Of a DNA stretch of 64,000 bases, positions 62,622 through 64,000 are shown one piece after another. Numbering within the stretch: the stretch's first letter is position 1; each line of letters begins with the position of its first letter. Origin of the DNA: Gallionella sp. (GTDB taxonomy: Bacteria; Pseudomonadota; Gammaproteobacteria; Burkholderiales; Gallionellaceae); contig JAQTUP010000008.1 of the NCBI GenBank assembly GCA_028707275.1, positions 49,288 to 113,287 of the forward strand, given 5' to 3'. The notes beneath the pieces are model-generated. The model had not been told where the DNA came from. It worked only from the letters and a program-made list of their open reading frames with translations, and did no database searches. The position numbers were made by a program, and so were the translations under genes.

Positions 62622-63476
62622 TCATTTGGCGACCAGTCGGCCTGAGACCACCCCTGCCAGAGGATCGCGCCACAACGCTTTCTTTCTGGCGGAGGAGAGC
62701 CGCGTTGTTTCCGCATGTTCGGGTTCTTCCGTAAAGAGCGTCCAGAACGGGAAACGCACATCGAGCTGATTATTCAGGCTCACGCCCCGGGGCGCGGTAA
62801 CATCGAATTTGAGCCAATCGAAGACAAAGAAGGTGTGCGATTTCCCATCACTGCCGCGAACAGAACTTGAACCATTTTTATCCTTGGCCAGACGTTGCAG
62901 AACCAGCATATTGTTGTCAGCCAAACGCATATAGCGCGAAGTCGTCTTGATTATTTCCGCCAGCCCCAGATACTGATAGCCGGTCGTGCCGGAGAGCAGG
63001 AATAACGTCCCGCCCAGTTCGGCGGCCAGCCCGTTGCCGTGCCCGCTGAGATTCAGGATAAAATCATCCTGGCCGTCGCCATTCAGATCGAAAAATTCGA
63101 CCGAATCGATAAATTCTGCCGGAAAATCATTCACGCGCAATACGGCCTCAAGCGCCTTTTGCTGTTTGCCCTTCAGGTTGACCACAACATGCGTCGTTTC
63201 CTCGTCCTGACCCCGCTTGCGCGTTTTTGCAACACCGGTGATGGTGATGTCATGAGTTCCGCAATGTGCAACCGTGGGTTGATTAGTATCCAGAACGAAG
63301 CCTGATACTGTGTCGATTTGGCACTCGACAGGCGTCAAGGCCTTAACCTGTTTTGTATCGAACACCGGGCCATAATAAGACCCATCTTCCTCTGCCCGAA
63401 CCTGCCCGCCAAACAGACAAACAGCCAATCCTGCCAGCGCGCATCTGTGAAAAAATCGTACCTTCTGATTGACCAT
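62622..63476 (-). CDS. Exported protein of unknown function with VCBS/FG-GAP-like segment
   Basis: The 284 aa have a signal peptide (about 1-28, GGQVRAE). A stretch FFDLNGDGQDDFILNLSGHG (about 128-147) resembles a calcium-binding FG-GAP/VCBS or dockerin-like loop with acidic residues spaced as in EF-type loops. The C-terminal third has FFVFDWLKFDV. I recognise no enzyme. ATG 63476 follows CAGGAGAC. It lies between the gene at 63562 and the promoter at 62518-62547, in the same direction. It could be a periplasmic Ca2+-binding partner, but that is inference. Confidence 0.6.
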   Translation of the reverse strand: MVNQKVRFFHRCALAGLAVCLFGGQVRAEEDGSYYGPVFDTKQVKALTPVECQIDTVSGFVLDTNQPTVAHCGTHDITITGVAKTRKRGQDEETTHVVVNLKGKQQKALEAVLRVNDFPAEFIDSVEFFDLNGDGQDDFILNLSGHGNGLAAELGGTLFLLSGTTGYQYLGLAEIIKTTSRYMRLADNNMLVLQRLAKDKNGSSSVRGSDGKSHTFFVFDWLKFDVTAPRGVSLNNQLDVRFPFWTLFTEEPEHAETTRLSSARKKALWRDPLAGVVSGRLVAK

Positions 63477-63561
63477 GTCTGTCTCCTGATTGAATAGGTA
63501 TCGTTAAACCGTCTCTGTCCTGACTGCCTGCGAAGCGTATCGCCCGACAGTCGCCCAAAAA

Positions 63562-63999
63562 TTACTTGCCGCCGAGCTTGCGAACGAGTTCGTGATAAAG
63601 CCGCGATGGCTGCATCCCGTCGCGCAAGGCATCATTCACTTTTTCCGCCAGTTTTTCCAGTATTTTGGCATCGCAGTCGTCAATAAAATTCAGCGCCGCA
63701 TCCAGCCCTTTTTCCAGATGTGTTGCGGGTAACAAGCTGACCGCACTCAATCTGAGCCACTTGTCGGCTTCAAACTCTGCCAGCAGAAAAACACATAAAT
63801 CACCGAGAATCTCATGGCCGCGAGCGCTGAGTTCATACAATGCCAAAGTCGCGCAGGATTGCTCCATGTTGTAGAGGGTCGGCCGGGATTTCGACGGAAT
63901 CCGGCGTTTTTTGACGTAACATATTGATTTCAAATAAGAATCGTCTCGAATTGCATGGGTGGCACCTGCCGCTCCAGGTCCAAAGAGTAATCGCCAAAT
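63562..63999 (-). CDS. Protein with the N-terminal helical domain of the gene at 60990 (5' end outside window)
   Basis: The frame is open from the right edge to the stop at 63562, so the 5' end may lie beyond the window. ATG 63867 is a possible internal start, but the upstream sequence (FGPGAAGATHAIRD) reads as plausible protein. Visible is a helical domain with YELSARGHEILGDL, LLPATHLEKGLDAALNFIDD and an end at LYHELVRKLGGK. It aligns along its length with residues about 45-135 of the YcxB-like membrane protein at 60990, so the two are paralogues in this domain. The function is unknown. Confidence 0.55.
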   Translation of the reverse strand: MWRLLFGPGAAGATHAIRDDSYLKSICYVKKRRIPSKSRPTLYNMEQSCATLALYELSARGHEILGDLCVFLLAEFEADKWLRLSAVSLLPATHLEKGLDAALNFIDDCDAKILEKLAEKVNDALRDGMQPSRLYHELVRKLGGK

Positions 64000-64000
64000 C

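Overview
The window looks like a chromosomal segment of a Gram-negative, moderate-GC betaproteobacterium. My best guess, by inference only, is a Gallionellaceae/Nitrosomonadales-type organism. The reasons are the assimilatory nitrate reductase behind a nirD tail, a CusCBA-type metal efflux system, many PAS/GGDEF sensors, many outer-membrane and periplasmic genes, and in-frame REP-type palindromes. I saw no tRNA, rRNA, CRISPR array, transposase or phage gene.

Left part (1-21 kb): the end of nirD and a nasA-type nitrate reductase carrying three repeat-derived in-frame inserts. Next come two large membrane c-di-GMP proteins (GGDEF-EAL and GGDEF) on the minus strand. They are followed by a Pat-type protein acyltransferase beside a class II histone-deacetylase-like deacylase. 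A translationally coupled sensory operon follows: a CheB-CheR-PAS fusion that is frameshifted here, a PAS-GGDEF protein, a multi-PAS NarX-type histidine kinase and its NarL-type regulator. A coiled-coil protein and a cold-shock protein end this part.

Middle part (21-38 kb): a Cu/Ag-type HME-RND efflux operon preceded by a small secreted His/Met/Cys-rich protein. A glycogen module follows, with a short alpha-glucan phosphorylase, glycogen synthase and a long alpha-glucan phosphorylase. Then comes a LysR regulator divergent from a pirin, cytochrome b561, YceI, YceI and Old Yellow Enzyme operon.

Right part (38-64 kb): the most unusual region, about 25 kb and almost entirely envelope-directed. 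It encodes four exported caspase-fold (C14) proteins with intact His/Cys dyads: one followed by DUF4384-like sequence, two with beta-propellers and one with an EF-hand. It also encodes three stand-alone DUF4384 proteins, an astacin-like metalloprotease, a DUF3160-like protein, two formylglycine-enzyme-like proteins (one fused to OmpA), another OmpA protein, two Sel1 proteins, a DUF2799 lipoprotein, an ECF sigma factor and an anti-sigma-like membrane protein. Five transcription units here share an upstream element, TTAACCC then about 17 nt then CGTTTA-like, with exactly 24 nt between box starts each time. This suggests one ECF-sigma regulon that unifies the locus. I read it as a candidate extracytoplasmic caspase system of unknown function.
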